Source: Kosakonia sacchari (GTDB lineage Bacteria > Pseudomonadota > Gammaproteobacteria > Enterobacterales > Enterobacteriaceae). Taken from it: DNA of 64,000 nucleotides. Location of the stretch: the NCBI GenBank assembly GCA_900109485.1, contig FOAY01000006.1, positions 124,001 to 188,000 of the forward strand, read 5' to 3'. The notes under the pieces were generated by a model. It made no database searches. It saw nothing but the letters and a program-made list of their open reading frames with translations, and was not told where the DNA came from. Below, one piece after another: positions 8,408 through 16,646 of this stretch (within the stretch, counting starts at the first letter, position 1; the number at the start of each line of letters is the position of its first letter). The position numbers and the translations under genes were made by a program.

Positions 8408-9476
8408 TGAGCATCTCCTGCCATACGGGCAGTTGGTCCAGCATGCCGGTTTGTTCGAGATAACGTTTATCGGGAACGCCATGATTGGCAAGGGTGACCG
8501 CAACATGGACGACACCGAGCATGCCAAAGGTTTTTTCTGCTGAGCGTGAAGGTTGTACATGACCTGCGACGGCTTCAACGATGTCCATCGGCAACCCCCA
8601 CAGCGCCAGTAAATAGGCGCCGATGGCGGCGCGCAGCGGGATATCACCCTGCTCAGTCGTTGCTTCGTCGCGGGTGGTTCTTAATTCGGGAATGAGCAGT
8701 GCAATATTGGCCAGCAGTGCCGCCGTGGCTTCCCGTTCCCGGTGCATGGAGATACGCGCTGCCAGCTTTGAGGCGCGAAGAGCGGTCTGCTGTAGCTTAT
8801 CCACATAGGGATCGGTAGTGGCATCGGCATAAACCTGGGACGCCAGTACCAGCAATTTCACTTGTTCCTGCCCCAGGTGAACGATCGCATTATTAATGTC
8901 ATGAATTTGTGCTCCCCGGCTGAACCAGGCGGAATTCGCCAGTTGCATAATCCGGGCGCTGAGCGCCGGGTCGCTCGCCAGCAGCTCGGCAATCTCCCGG
9001 GTATTCGTCCCCGGGTTGGCAAGAAGTCGGTTAATTTCCGCAAATACTTTCGGGGCGGGGGGAAGCTGGTTAATTTTCCCGACCAGCTTGACGACGGTGG
9101 GATCCTTGAAAAGCGTGCGCAGCGCCAGCGCGTTTGCCACCATCGCCAGTAATTGCGTGCTGTCGCAGGGTTTGGCGACGAACCGGTGCGCAACGCCCAG
9201 CATACGAACCGTGGCCTCGGGTTCGGAGTAACCGGACAAAATGATGCGGATCGTGCCGGGCCAGCGGTCACGAACCTGCGCCAGGAACTCCGCGCCATCC
9301 ATCAGCGGCATGCGCATATCCGACACCACAACGTCGGCCGGGGTTTCTTCCAGCAGGCTCAACGCTTCGTGACCGCTGGTAGCGAAGCGGCATTCCCACT
9401 CGCTGTCCTGCATCATTAAGGCGCGCTCAATACCCGAGAGGATGCGTGCTTCGTCATCCACGAACATCACTTGCAT
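8400..9476 (-). CDS. Response regulator with HDOD output domain
   Basis: 358 aa. Receiver domain with D53 in VVVSDMRMPLMDG, then an HDOD domain from about residue 130 (KINQLPPAPKVFAEINRLL, ASDPALSARIMQLANSAWF). HDOD domains are non-catalytic relatives of HD domains that act as signalling scaffolds. The gene starts two bases after the kinase gene and overlaps the next regulator gene, so all are co-translated. It is probably phosphorylated by the neighbouring soluble kinase. Confidence 0.88.
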   Translation of the reverse strand: MQVMFVDDEARILSGIERALMMQDSEWECRFATSGHEALSLLEETPADVVVSDMRMPLMDGAEFLAQVRDRWPGTIRIILSGYSEPEATVRMLGVAHRFVAKPCDSTQLLAMVANALALRTLFKDPTVVKLVGKINQLPPAPKVFAEINRLLANPGTNTREIAELLASDPALSARIMQLANSAWFSRGAQIHDINNAIVHLGQEQVKLLVLASQVYADATTDPYVDKLQQTALRASKLAARISMHREREATAALLANIALLIPELRTTRDEATTEQGDIPLRAAIGAYLLALWGLPMDIVEAVAGHVQPSRSAEKTFGMLGVVHVAVTLANHGVPDKRYLEQTGMLDQLPVWQEMLND

Positions 9477-9478
9477 GC

Positions 9479-10573
9479 TTACTCCTCCTGCTGCACGGCG
9501 AGGGGAAACCGCATGATGAATGTGGCACCTGAACCGGGTTTCGACTCGCAGCGAATCTGTCCATTATGCTTGTCCACCACGGTCGAGTAGGCAATGGCCA
9601 GCCCCTGGCCGGTGCCTTTGCCGACCGCTTTGGTGGTGAAGAAGGGATCGAAAATGCGCTCGCGTATCGCCTCCGGGATGCCGGTGCCATCGTCGGCGAC
9701 GCGGATCTCCATCATATCGCCGACCTGTTCCGCAGAGACGACGATATGCCCTTTTTCCTGCTCGCGGCTCTGGAGACTGTCCGCAATGGCGTGTGCCGCA
9801 TTGACGATCAGGTTAAGCATCGCCTGGCCGACCATGTCGCGCAGACAGGGCAGGAGCGGCAAATCACTGGCGAAGCGGGTTTCCAGTTCCGCCACGTATT
9901 TCCACTCGTTGCGGGCGACGGTCACGGTGGTATTGATGATGTCGCGTATATCCACGTACTCTTTTTTATTTTGCGAGGGATGAGAAAACTCTTTCATGGC
10001 GGCGACAATCCGGGAGATATGGCCAAGCCCGTCGAGTGATTCATCTAAAGACTGGGGGATCTGACGGCGCAGAAACTCAATTTTGCTGCTCTTAAGGAGG
10101 GTATCGAAGGCCGTAAGCGTGGGCTCGTCGGCCATTTTTTCCCGCATCACGGCGGCCATGGCGATCGCCGCATCCAGCAGGCTGAGCAGCGAACGGTTGG
10201 CGGTCTTCACAAACCCGACGTTGTCAGAAACATACTGCGTGGGCGTATTAATTTCGTGGGCGATCCCGGCGGCAAGCTGGCCGATGGACTCCATCTTTTG
10301 CGCCTGAAGAAGCTGCGCCTGCGTGAGACGCAGCTCAGCAAGCGCCTTCTGTAACTCATGGCGCTCGTTTTCCAGTTCGATGGTTTTACGGGCGACGACT
10401 TTCTCCAGGCCCACATTCTGCTCAAGAATAGCGAACGGGGTCATGTGGCTGTGCCGGCTTTCCTGCGCGATGCGTCGCTTTAACACCTCGATGGTTTTAT
10501 CCCGCGCGACAAGTTTGCGCTGATAATCGGTAAGGGAGAGTGTTGCGACCGCTGCTTCAGTTGACGGAGACAT
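9479..10573 (-). CDS. Soluble sensor histidine kinase (FIST partner)
   Basis: 364 aa, with no membrane segments and no recognisable sensor domain. A long coiled coil (about residues 15-95) precedes the H-box [12 protein letters not shown] with H107, then N-box [11 protein letters not shown]1 DDGTGIP and G2 GTGQGLAIA. The start codon overlaps the FIST stop codon (TAATG) and GGAGG lies inside the FIST 3' end, showing tight coupling. Lacking its own input domain, it most likely takes its signal from the FIST protein, as NosP partners do. Confidence 0.88.
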   Translation of the reverse strand: MSPSTEAAVATLSLTDYQRKLVARDKTIEVLKRRIAQESRHSHMTPFAILEQNVGLEKVVARKTIELENERHELQKALAELRLTQAQLLQAQKMESIGQLAAGIAHEINTPTQYVSDNVGFVKTANRSLLSLLDAAIAMAAVMREKMADEPTLTAFDTLLKSSKIEFLRRQIPQSLDESLDGLGHISRIVAAMKEFSHPSQNKKEYVDIRDIINTTVTVARNEWKYVAELETRFASDLPLLPCLRDMVGQAMLNLIVNAAHAIADSLQSREQEKGHIVVSAEQVGDMMEIRVADDGTGIPEAIRERIFDPFFTTKAVGKGTGQGLAIAYSTVVDKHNGQIRCESKPGSGATFIMRFPLAVQQEE

Positions 10574-11688
10574 TATTTACCTCCTATTGCCACGCCCGTG
10601 AATGTCTGGTTGACGTGCAGTCCGTTGTACTGTTCGCCGTAGGTTGAGAAACCCACGATCCGGTTTTGCACCATAAAATTGCCGATCTGCAGGTCAAGCT
10701 CCTCCTGCTCAAACTGCAAACGCCGCAGGATACAGTCGCAGCCAATAATCACCGCCGGTTCTGGTATGATTTCATGAACTTTTTCCAGCGCCTTGCTGAA
10801 GGTTTCGAGCGGATCTTCCGCCATGCCAATCGAGACGATCAACCCTTCTTCAATGGCGCAGTAGCAGGTCAGCGAGAGATCGTCGTTTATTTTCTGGATC
10901 GAGCGGACATAAGGTTCGTCGCCAAAAGAGAGCACCAGCGGATTGCGGGAAAAAACAGTGGGTGTTAATTCTGCAACGGTGATGCCCAGCGATTCGGCAT
11001 ACACCTGCGCGGCAGGCTCGCCGTTGATTTCCCGAATCAGCCGTTTTTCGGGATCGGCCTCGGTAATGATGAGTTCCACCTCGCTGGGTTCGAAGTGCTG
11101 AACTTTAAAAATCGCCACCGGCGCGGCAGTTTCGATGACCGCGAACACCGCGGCATCGGAGATAAACTCACCTTCACCGTTATAGACATAGCTCTTTTCG
11201 AAACGCAGATCGTCGCCCGCAGAGCCGCCGATAACAGGAATATTTCCTGTCTGCTGATAGAGATTAGCGATGAGGCGCTCCTCAGCCATCGACAAGCCAT
11301 CAACCAGTAACAAACCAAAGCGTTGCAAATCGGGTCTGGCCGCGCTGTCGCGACGGATCTCCTCGGCAATCTCTGCAATGGTCGCGGAGTAATCGTTCAG
11401 GGGGTGAATCACAAAATAGCGGGTGCGAAAAGCGGCGCTCAGACCCAGCCCTAATATCCCGGAGTGCTGAAAACCGTCGGTGCCGATCTGCCCGGATGAG
11501 GTGCATCCAATACAGGGACAGCTAAAGGTTTTTTGCATCTCGCGGCCCAGAATATTCAGATCATAGTCAGGGGAACAGAAGAAAAGGACCGTTTCTGGCT
11601 CAGCCGGAAGCATCCGCCGGGCAAATTCCGCAACCGCCAGCACGGGGTCAGTCAATTCGCTGCTTGCATATCGGATCTGGAAATTCAC
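10573..11688 (-). CDS. FIST-domain sensor protein (NosP-like)
   Basis: About 371 aa from a GTG start at 11688 (GGGAGA seven bases upstream); the longer ATG start at 11742 would add an arginine-rich stretch with no ribosome site. FIST_N (about residues 20-200; GCTSSGQIG, IGGSAGDDLRF) is followed by FIST_C (about 215-350). FIST proteins sense small ligands. NosP proteins of this family are heme-based nitric-oxide sensors that inhibit a cognate histidine kinase. Gene order FIST-kinase-regulator matches those systems. Heme binding is inferred from family and context only. Confidence 0.85.
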   Translation of the reverse strand: MNFQIRYASSELTDPVLAVAEFARRMLPAEPETVLFFCSPDYDLNILGREMQKTFSCPCIGCTSSGQIGTDGFQHSGILGLGLSAAFRTRYFVIHPLNDYSATIAEIAEEIRRDSAARPDLQRFGLLLVDGLSMAEERLIANLYQQTGNIPVIGGSAGDDLRFEKSYVYNGEGEFISDAAVFAVIETAAPVAIFKVQHFEPSEVELIITEADPEKRLIREINGEPAAQVYAESLGITVAELTPTVFSRNPLVLSFGDEPYVRSIQKINDDLSLTCYCAIEEGLIVSIGMAEDPLETFSKALEKVHEIIPEPAVIIGCDCILRRLQFEQEELDLQIGNFMVQNRIVGFSTYGEQYNGLHVNQTFTGVAIGGK

Positions 11689-11760
11689 ATTATTTCTCCC
11701 AATGCTAAAGCGTCGGCGTCGCTGACGGCGTCGTACAATCAACGCCGCAGCACGTCAGGT

Positions 11761-13425
11761 TTAAAAGGATTGCCAGTTTTCGTTGGCGGTCACGTTACGG
11801 GTTGCTTTGCGCGCAGGCGGATTCGCCGCCGTGGCGGTTTTGGCTGCCTGTCCTGCAAGGCCAGTCACGGGGTTACCTCCTAAATCAAAGAGCGCGATGG
11901 CGTCGTTTAATCGCCCGGCTTCTTCTTCAAGTGCGATGGCATTCGCTTTGGCTTCCTGAACCAGTACCGCGTTCTGCTGCGTCACCCGATCCATTTCAGT
12001 CATCGCCTGGCCAATCTGATCGATGCCCTTGCTCTGCTCGTCGGAAGCAATGGTGATTTCGCCCATCAAGGCATTGACCTGGCCTACGGTGTTGATAATG
12101 GTCGACATCGCCTCGCCAGCCTCTTGAACCTGCTCTGCGCCCGTTTGCACTCTCTGAACGGATTCACTAATCAGTGCTTCGATCTCTTTCGCGGCCTGGG
12201 CGCTACGCTGTGCAAGTAAGCGCACTTCACTGGCGACGACGGCGAAGCCACGCCCCTGTTCACCGGCGCGCGCCGCTTCTACTGCCGCGTTCAACGCCAG
12301 CAGGTTGGTCTGGAAAGAGATGCTGTTTATGACGCTGGTGATATCGGCAATCTTCTGCGAGCTTTCCGAAATACCGTGCATCGTGGCGACAACCGTCGAC
12401 GTAATATCTCCGCCTTGTTTCGCCACCTGCCGGGCGTTTCCGGCAAGTTTTTGTGCTTCACGTACGTTATGCGCGTTGTTTCTGACGGTCGAGGTCAGCT
12501 CTTCCATACTGGCGGCGGTTTGCTGAAGCGCAGCGGCCTGTTGATCCGTGCGGCCGGAAAGCTCTTCGTTCCCGGTGCGGATTTGGTTGGTGCTGGTAAA
12601 GATGGTGGTTGAGCTACCCTGAATCGCCTGCACCGTTCTGAAAAGATTGTCCTGCATCCCCTGAATAAAGGGGATCAAACGACCGGCGCAGTTACGCCCA
12701 AACTCTTCAAGCCTGGTGTGCAGTTTGCCGCTGGCAATGGTTTCAAGGTGTCGGGTAATGGTATCAAGCGGTTTAACCAGATAATTGACGAGGTAACGAT
12801 CGGTTAATAACAGCGTCACAATACCGGCGATTAACGCACTGATCAGGACCAGTTTGTTAAAACTGACTTTCGCCGTGGTTTGGGTCAATATGTCATCTGT
12901 TTGAATAGCTTGCGTATATTTTTCTGCGGTCACGCCAAATTGCACGCTCAGCGGCGGATAGGTTTTGCGAAACAGTTCGCGGAATCGATCGACCTGCTTA
13001 TCCTGCGCGGCGTTATACATAGGAATAATGCCGTTGTTGAGCAGCGTTTCCCAGTCCTGAACCATGCTCTGAACAACCTCATCGCTGACGCCAGGATGGC
13101 GGCTCTGGCGGAACTTCGCCAGCATATCCTGGCTGATCTCCAGCGCTTTGCCTGCGGAAACCAGCGTCTTATCTGCATTGGCATCATCGCCGGTCTGGCG
13201 GTAATCCATAGCGCGCAGCATGCGCGTTACCGTACGGAAATATTGGTCGTTGCCTTTAACCAGATAAGAGTATGAGTTTTTTTGTGTGGCGTTCTGCGTT
13301 AATAACGTTTCGATGGTGGCGAAGTTAAATAATGTCATCGCCGTGGCAATGCCCCAGATGCAACTGAACAGCACCAGGATGAGTAAAACCATTTTTCTGA
13401 TTGTTATATCGCGAAGTATTTTCAT
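11761..13425 (-). CDS. Methyl-accepting chemotaxis protein with NWQSF tail
   Basis: 554 aa. One membrane segment near residues 10-32, a periplasmic helical sensor of about 160 residues, a second membrane segment near 190-212, HAMP, and a signalling domain with the hairpin tip region [30 protein letters not shown]. The last five residues, NWQSF, match the CheR/CheB-tethering pentapeptide (NWETF/NWESF in Tar/Tsr), so this is a high-abundance type receptor. It lies directly upstream of the FIST gene on the same strand (72-base gap), which suggests shared control or related ligands. Confidence 0.93.
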   Translation of the reverse strand: MKILRDITIRKMVLLILVLFSCIWGIATAMTLFNFATIETLLTQNATQKNSYSYLVKGNDQYFRTVTRMLRAMDYRQTGDDANADKTLVSAGKALEISQDMLAKFRQSRHPGVSDEVVQSMVQDWETLLNNGIIPMYNAAQDKQVDRFRELFRKTYPPLSVQFGVTAEKYTQAIQTDDILTQTTAKVSFNKLVLISALIAGIVTLLLTDRYLVNYLVKPLDTITRHLETIASGKLHTRLEEFGRNCAGRLIPFIQGMQDNLFRTVQAIQGSSTTIFTSTNQIRTGNEELSGRTDQQAAALQQTAASMEELTSTVRNNAHNVREAQKLAGNARQVAKQGGDITSTVVATMHGISESSQKIADITSVINSISFQTNLLALNAAVEAARAGEQGRGFAVVASEVRLLAQRSAQAAKEIEALISESVQRVQTGAEQVQEAGEAMSTIINTVGQVNALMGEITIASDEQSKGIDQIGQAMTEMDRVTQQNAVLVQEAKANAIALEEEAGRLNDAIALFDLGGNPVTGLAGQAAKTATAANPPARKATRNVTANENWQSF

Positions 13426-13453
13426 CGTATTTCCCCACTACGTGTTGGGTAAG

Positions 13454-13491
13454 CTTTTTCTTACGGCGCCGCTGCGCGCTGCAAGAAAAAG
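13454..13491. repeat. 9-bp inverted repeat between GGDEF-EAL and chemoreceptor genes
   Basis: CTTTTTCTT (13454-13462) and AAGAAAAAG (13483-13491) flank a very GC-rich core containing further small dyads. It lies 29 bases upstream of the chemoreceptor ATG and 35 bases past the GGDEF-EAL stop. It could be a regulator site, an attenuator or a weak terminator for the upstream gene; the sequence does not decide. Confidence 0.5.
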
Positions 13492-13525
13492 AGTTCACTT
13501 CTCAAACTGCAGTTATTGTTGGTTG

Positions 13526-16132
13526 TTATAGGGCCGCACTACACCTCGCTTCGATATTACATTCAATAATGTGCAGGTTATCCTTGACGACCTCTAATGA
13601 GACTGGGCGACCTATGTAATATCCTTGTGCAATGTCACATTTGTATTTTATTAATTGCTGCAATTGCTCTTGTGTTTCAACACCTTCAGCGGTTACCTCA
13701 AGGTTATAATCTTTGCCAAGCCCAATGATCTTTTCCACAATACTCTTTGCCGATTCCGAATCGTTCATCGCGAAGATAAATGATTTGTCGATTTTAATGC
13801 CATGAAAAGGAAAACTGTGCAGGTAATAAAGCGAGGCATAGCCGGTACCGAAATCATCAATCAGCAGTCTGATGCCTAAGCTTTTTAGTTCCTGCATGAC
13901 GATCTGTGCGTTTTCGGGGTTACATAATGTCACGTTTTCAGTGACTTCTAGTTCAAGACGTGCCGCCGGAAAATGGGTTGTCGCCAGTGTGTTTTTAATG
14001 CGGGCGATAACATCGCTGGCTTTGAATTCGATCGGGGAAATATTGACTGACACGGAAATATTGTCAAATTCCTTGCCGATATCGCGACAGGCATTGACCA
14101 GCACCCAATCCGTCAGGTTGGTAATAATTCCTGACTCCTCGGCCAGGGGAATAAACTGATCCGGCATCAGTAACCCGTGACGCGGGTGTAGCCAACGGAC
14201 CAGCGCTTCGACAGAGTTAATGCAGCCTGCACGAATATCGAAGCGAGGCTGGTATACGAGAAATAATTGATTTTCTTTAATCGCTTCCCGTAATTCATTT
14301 TCCAGTTCGCGTCGTTGGACGATCTGTTTTGCCATGTCTGGCTGATATAAAACAAAACTGTTACTGCCGAGATTTCTGGCTTCATACAGCGCAATGTCTG
14401 AGTAGCGTAATAAATCGCTGGCCGTCAGGGCATCTTGTGGTGATTGCGCCGCGCCGATGTTGACGCCAATAGAGACTTCATTGCCGGACACGATAAACGG
14501 CTCGTTGATGACAGCAACAATAAGCTGGCAGAGCGAGCGGATATCCTCTTTTTTATGAATCGCAGGCGCGATAATAATAAATTCATCACCGCCCTGGCGT
14601 GCGACCAGATCGGTTGCGCGTAAACAGTTGCGCAATCTCTGCGCCACCTCGCCCAGCACCTTATCGCCAGCGCCGTGGCCGTAGATATCATTGACCAGTT
14701 TAAAATCGGTCAGATCGAGGCTGAGCATCACCAGCGTGCTATTCGCTTCGCCGCGTGGGTGCAGTTTTCCGTCGAGGAACTCTTGCATCATGACGCGATT
14801 CGGCAGGCCCGTTAACTCATCGTGATGGGAGAGGAAGCGAATACGTTCACTGGACTCCACCTCCAGCGTCACATCCGAAGCCGTACCGCGAAAACCCAGC
14901 GCGCCATCCGGCAGAGTGATCCTTTTTAACGTGATATTGCAGTAGCGCTGGCTGCCGAGCGCGGAAACATAACGGCAGTGCGATAACGTTAAATAATCAC
15001 CCGGATGCGGCAGCGTTAACCAGTCGCTGATGGTTTGCTGGCTGTCGACTAAGAAATCGGTAAAGCTGCGCCCCAGCCATTCGTCGGTGCGATGGCCTGT
15101 GATCACCGGAAAGCGGGCAGAAATCCAGGTAAGATCCAGGTTTTCATTGGCTTCCCAGATCCAGTCCGTTGTGGTTTCAACAATATCCCTGAAACGCTGT
15201 TCGCTGGCGGATAACGCTGCGCGACTTTGTTCCAGCAGAAAGGTTTTTTCATCATTCATGCGCGCTCTCGTCAATGCCTTACGCATCAAACTGATGGCGA
15301 ACAGCACGGAAACTACCATCAACAGCACCAGTAAAGGCAGCACTTTGCTTAACAGTGTTTCGACGGGGTTTTTGCTCTGCCATTCGACATACATGCGATC
15401 GTTTCCGGCGGTGAGAAACATCGCATCTTTGCGCATTGATGCCACTTCCGGCGGCAAAGTGCGTAACCCCTGGATTTCGTATTCGTTGCCAAGTTGCTGA
15501 AACTTTTGTGGCGTGAGCTTATCAACAAAGATCATCACCGCATGCTCTGCAGGATTCATCCCGGCGGCCGTGTAATCATCCGACGTGATCCATGATGCGG
15601 CGACGAGCGTGGGCTGGTTATGGATAGCGATCAGCCGGGAGAACGCTGCTCCCTGGTTGTTGGCTAATGTTGTGATTAACGAGTCGGTCAGATTGACGCC
15701 TAACCACGCTTCAAAGGAGACCCGTCCGGGCTCTCCTTCCAGCACGCTATAGCGGGTTACGCCATCCGGCGACAGGACAAAAACACCTTCATACTGAAAT
15801 TTATTAAAAAGCGATTTTCCTAGGTTCTGTCTGTCCCATGCCCAGTGCACATTGACGGTGCTTGTCAGATTTTGAAAAGCTTCATCCCAGTTGGCGTAAT
15901 CAGCAAGATGTAACCGTAAGCTTTCCTGCCTGTTTTCAAGCGCTTTAGTCAGCAAGTGCATTTTTTGCCGATGTTCAGTTTGCTGAAGGTCGCTTTTTGT
16001 CTGGATGAGGGTGAAGAGGATAGTAAAAAAGATGAATGTCATCAGCGCCAGCATCAATGTCGCTGTCTGCTTGAGTATCCCATGCGTATTACCTGCCAGC
16101 GAAGGCAGGTTTTTATCATCGAGAACATGCAT
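13526..16132 (-). CDS. Membrane GGDEF-EAL protein with periplasmic CHASE4-like and PAS domains
   Basis: 868 aa. Membrane segments near residues 22-45 and 262-284 enclose a CHASE4-like periplasmic sensor. A PAS domain (about 305-420), GGDEF (about 430-595) and EAL (about 610-865) follow. The cyclase motif is an intact GGDEF and the RATD preceding it by five residues is a consensus inhibitory I-site. The phosphodiesterase core is also intact (EALVRW, LEVTENV, DDFGTGYASL, AEGVET), so either or both activities in c-di-GMP turnover are possible. It is the first gene of the minus-strand signalling block and a natural output partner for the FIST system. Confidence 0.92.
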   Translation of the reverse strand: MHVLDDKNLPSLAGNTHGILKQTATLMLALMTFIFFTILFTLIQTKSDLQQTEHRQKMHLLTKALENRQESLRLHLADYANWDEAFQNLTSTVNVHWAWDRQNLGKSLFNKFQYEGVFVLSPDGVTRYSVLEGEPGRVSFEAWLGVNLTDSLITTLANNQGAAFSRLIAIHNQPTLVAASWITSDDYTAAGMNPAEHAVMIFVDKLTPQKFQQLGNEYEIQGLRTLPPEVASMRKDAMFLTAGNDRMYVEWQSKNPVETLLSKVLPLLVLLMVVSVLFAISLMRKALTRARMNDEKTFLLEQSRAALSASEQRFRDIVETTTDWIWEANENLDLTWISARFPVITGHRTDEWLGRSFTDFLVDSQQTISDWLTLPHPGDYLTLSHCRYVSALGSQRYCNITLKRITLPDGALGFRGTASDVTLEVESSERIRFLSHHDELTGLPNRVMMQEFLDGKLHPRGEANSTLVMLSLDLTDFKLVNDIYGHGAGDKVLGEVAQRLRNCLRATDLVARQGGDEFIIIAPAIHKKEDIRSLCQLIVAVINEPFIVSGNEVSIGVNIGAAQSPQDALTASDLLRYSDIALYEARNLGSNSFVLYQPDMAKQIVQRRELENELREAIKENQLFLVYQPRFDIRAGCINSVEALVRWLHPRHGLLMPDQFIPLAEESGIITNLTDWVLVNACRDIGKEFDNISVSVNISPIEFKASDVIARIKNTLATTHFPAARLELEVTENVTLCNPENAQIVMQELKSLGIRLLIDDFGTGYASLYYLHSFPFHGIKIDKSFIFAMNDSESAKSIVEKIIGLGKDYNLEVTAEGVETQEQLQQLIKYKCDIAQGYYIGRPVSLEVVKDNLHIIECNIEARCSAAL

Positions 16133-16646
16133 GCTTCACCTTTTTCTTGTGATGAATAAAATACGCCGGGTCTTTTTACATTAACGGCCTGTAATGCGTT
16201 TTATTTAATGCAAATATCACCGTTGATACTTTTTTGTGATAGTTATCAAACTTCATTCTGTTTTTAATTTTTGCGAGCGAGGGAACATTAATTTTTCCTT
16301 AAATTATTAGTCTGGATATCATAAAAACAGTGTTTTTTTCTGCAGGTTAATGTTTTTGAGTAGCAGTGACCAATAATATGAAACGCTGGTTTTGAATATA
16401 TTTTATATTCCTGCTTTGCCGGTGGTGTATTTATCGCATGCAAAATCCATATGTTGCTTATTAGTAATAAGTATTTCCTTATACAGAATGGTGTAAATAC
16501 CTCCAGATAGGTATTTTCGGCGTTTGTTTGCCTGCTGGACGACAGAAAAAAAGGCCTGCGGGGAAGGCTTTATTGCGTGTCATGCCGATCCCCGACGGGC
16601 TTTTTGCGGTGGGAGGCCATTGCGCTCCCACCGGGTTTACATCACA
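16133..16646. other. Intergenic region with weak minus-strand terminator
   Basis: About 510 bases, AT-rich from 16160 to 16500, presumably the promoter region of the GGDEF-EAL gene. Near 16545-16570 the minus strand shows a short GC-rich stem (GCCT/AGGC) followed by seven T residues, a plausible terminator of the autotransporter gene. At 16607-16632 GGTGGGAG/CTCCCACC forms an eight-base stem without a T-run. Confidence 0.45.
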
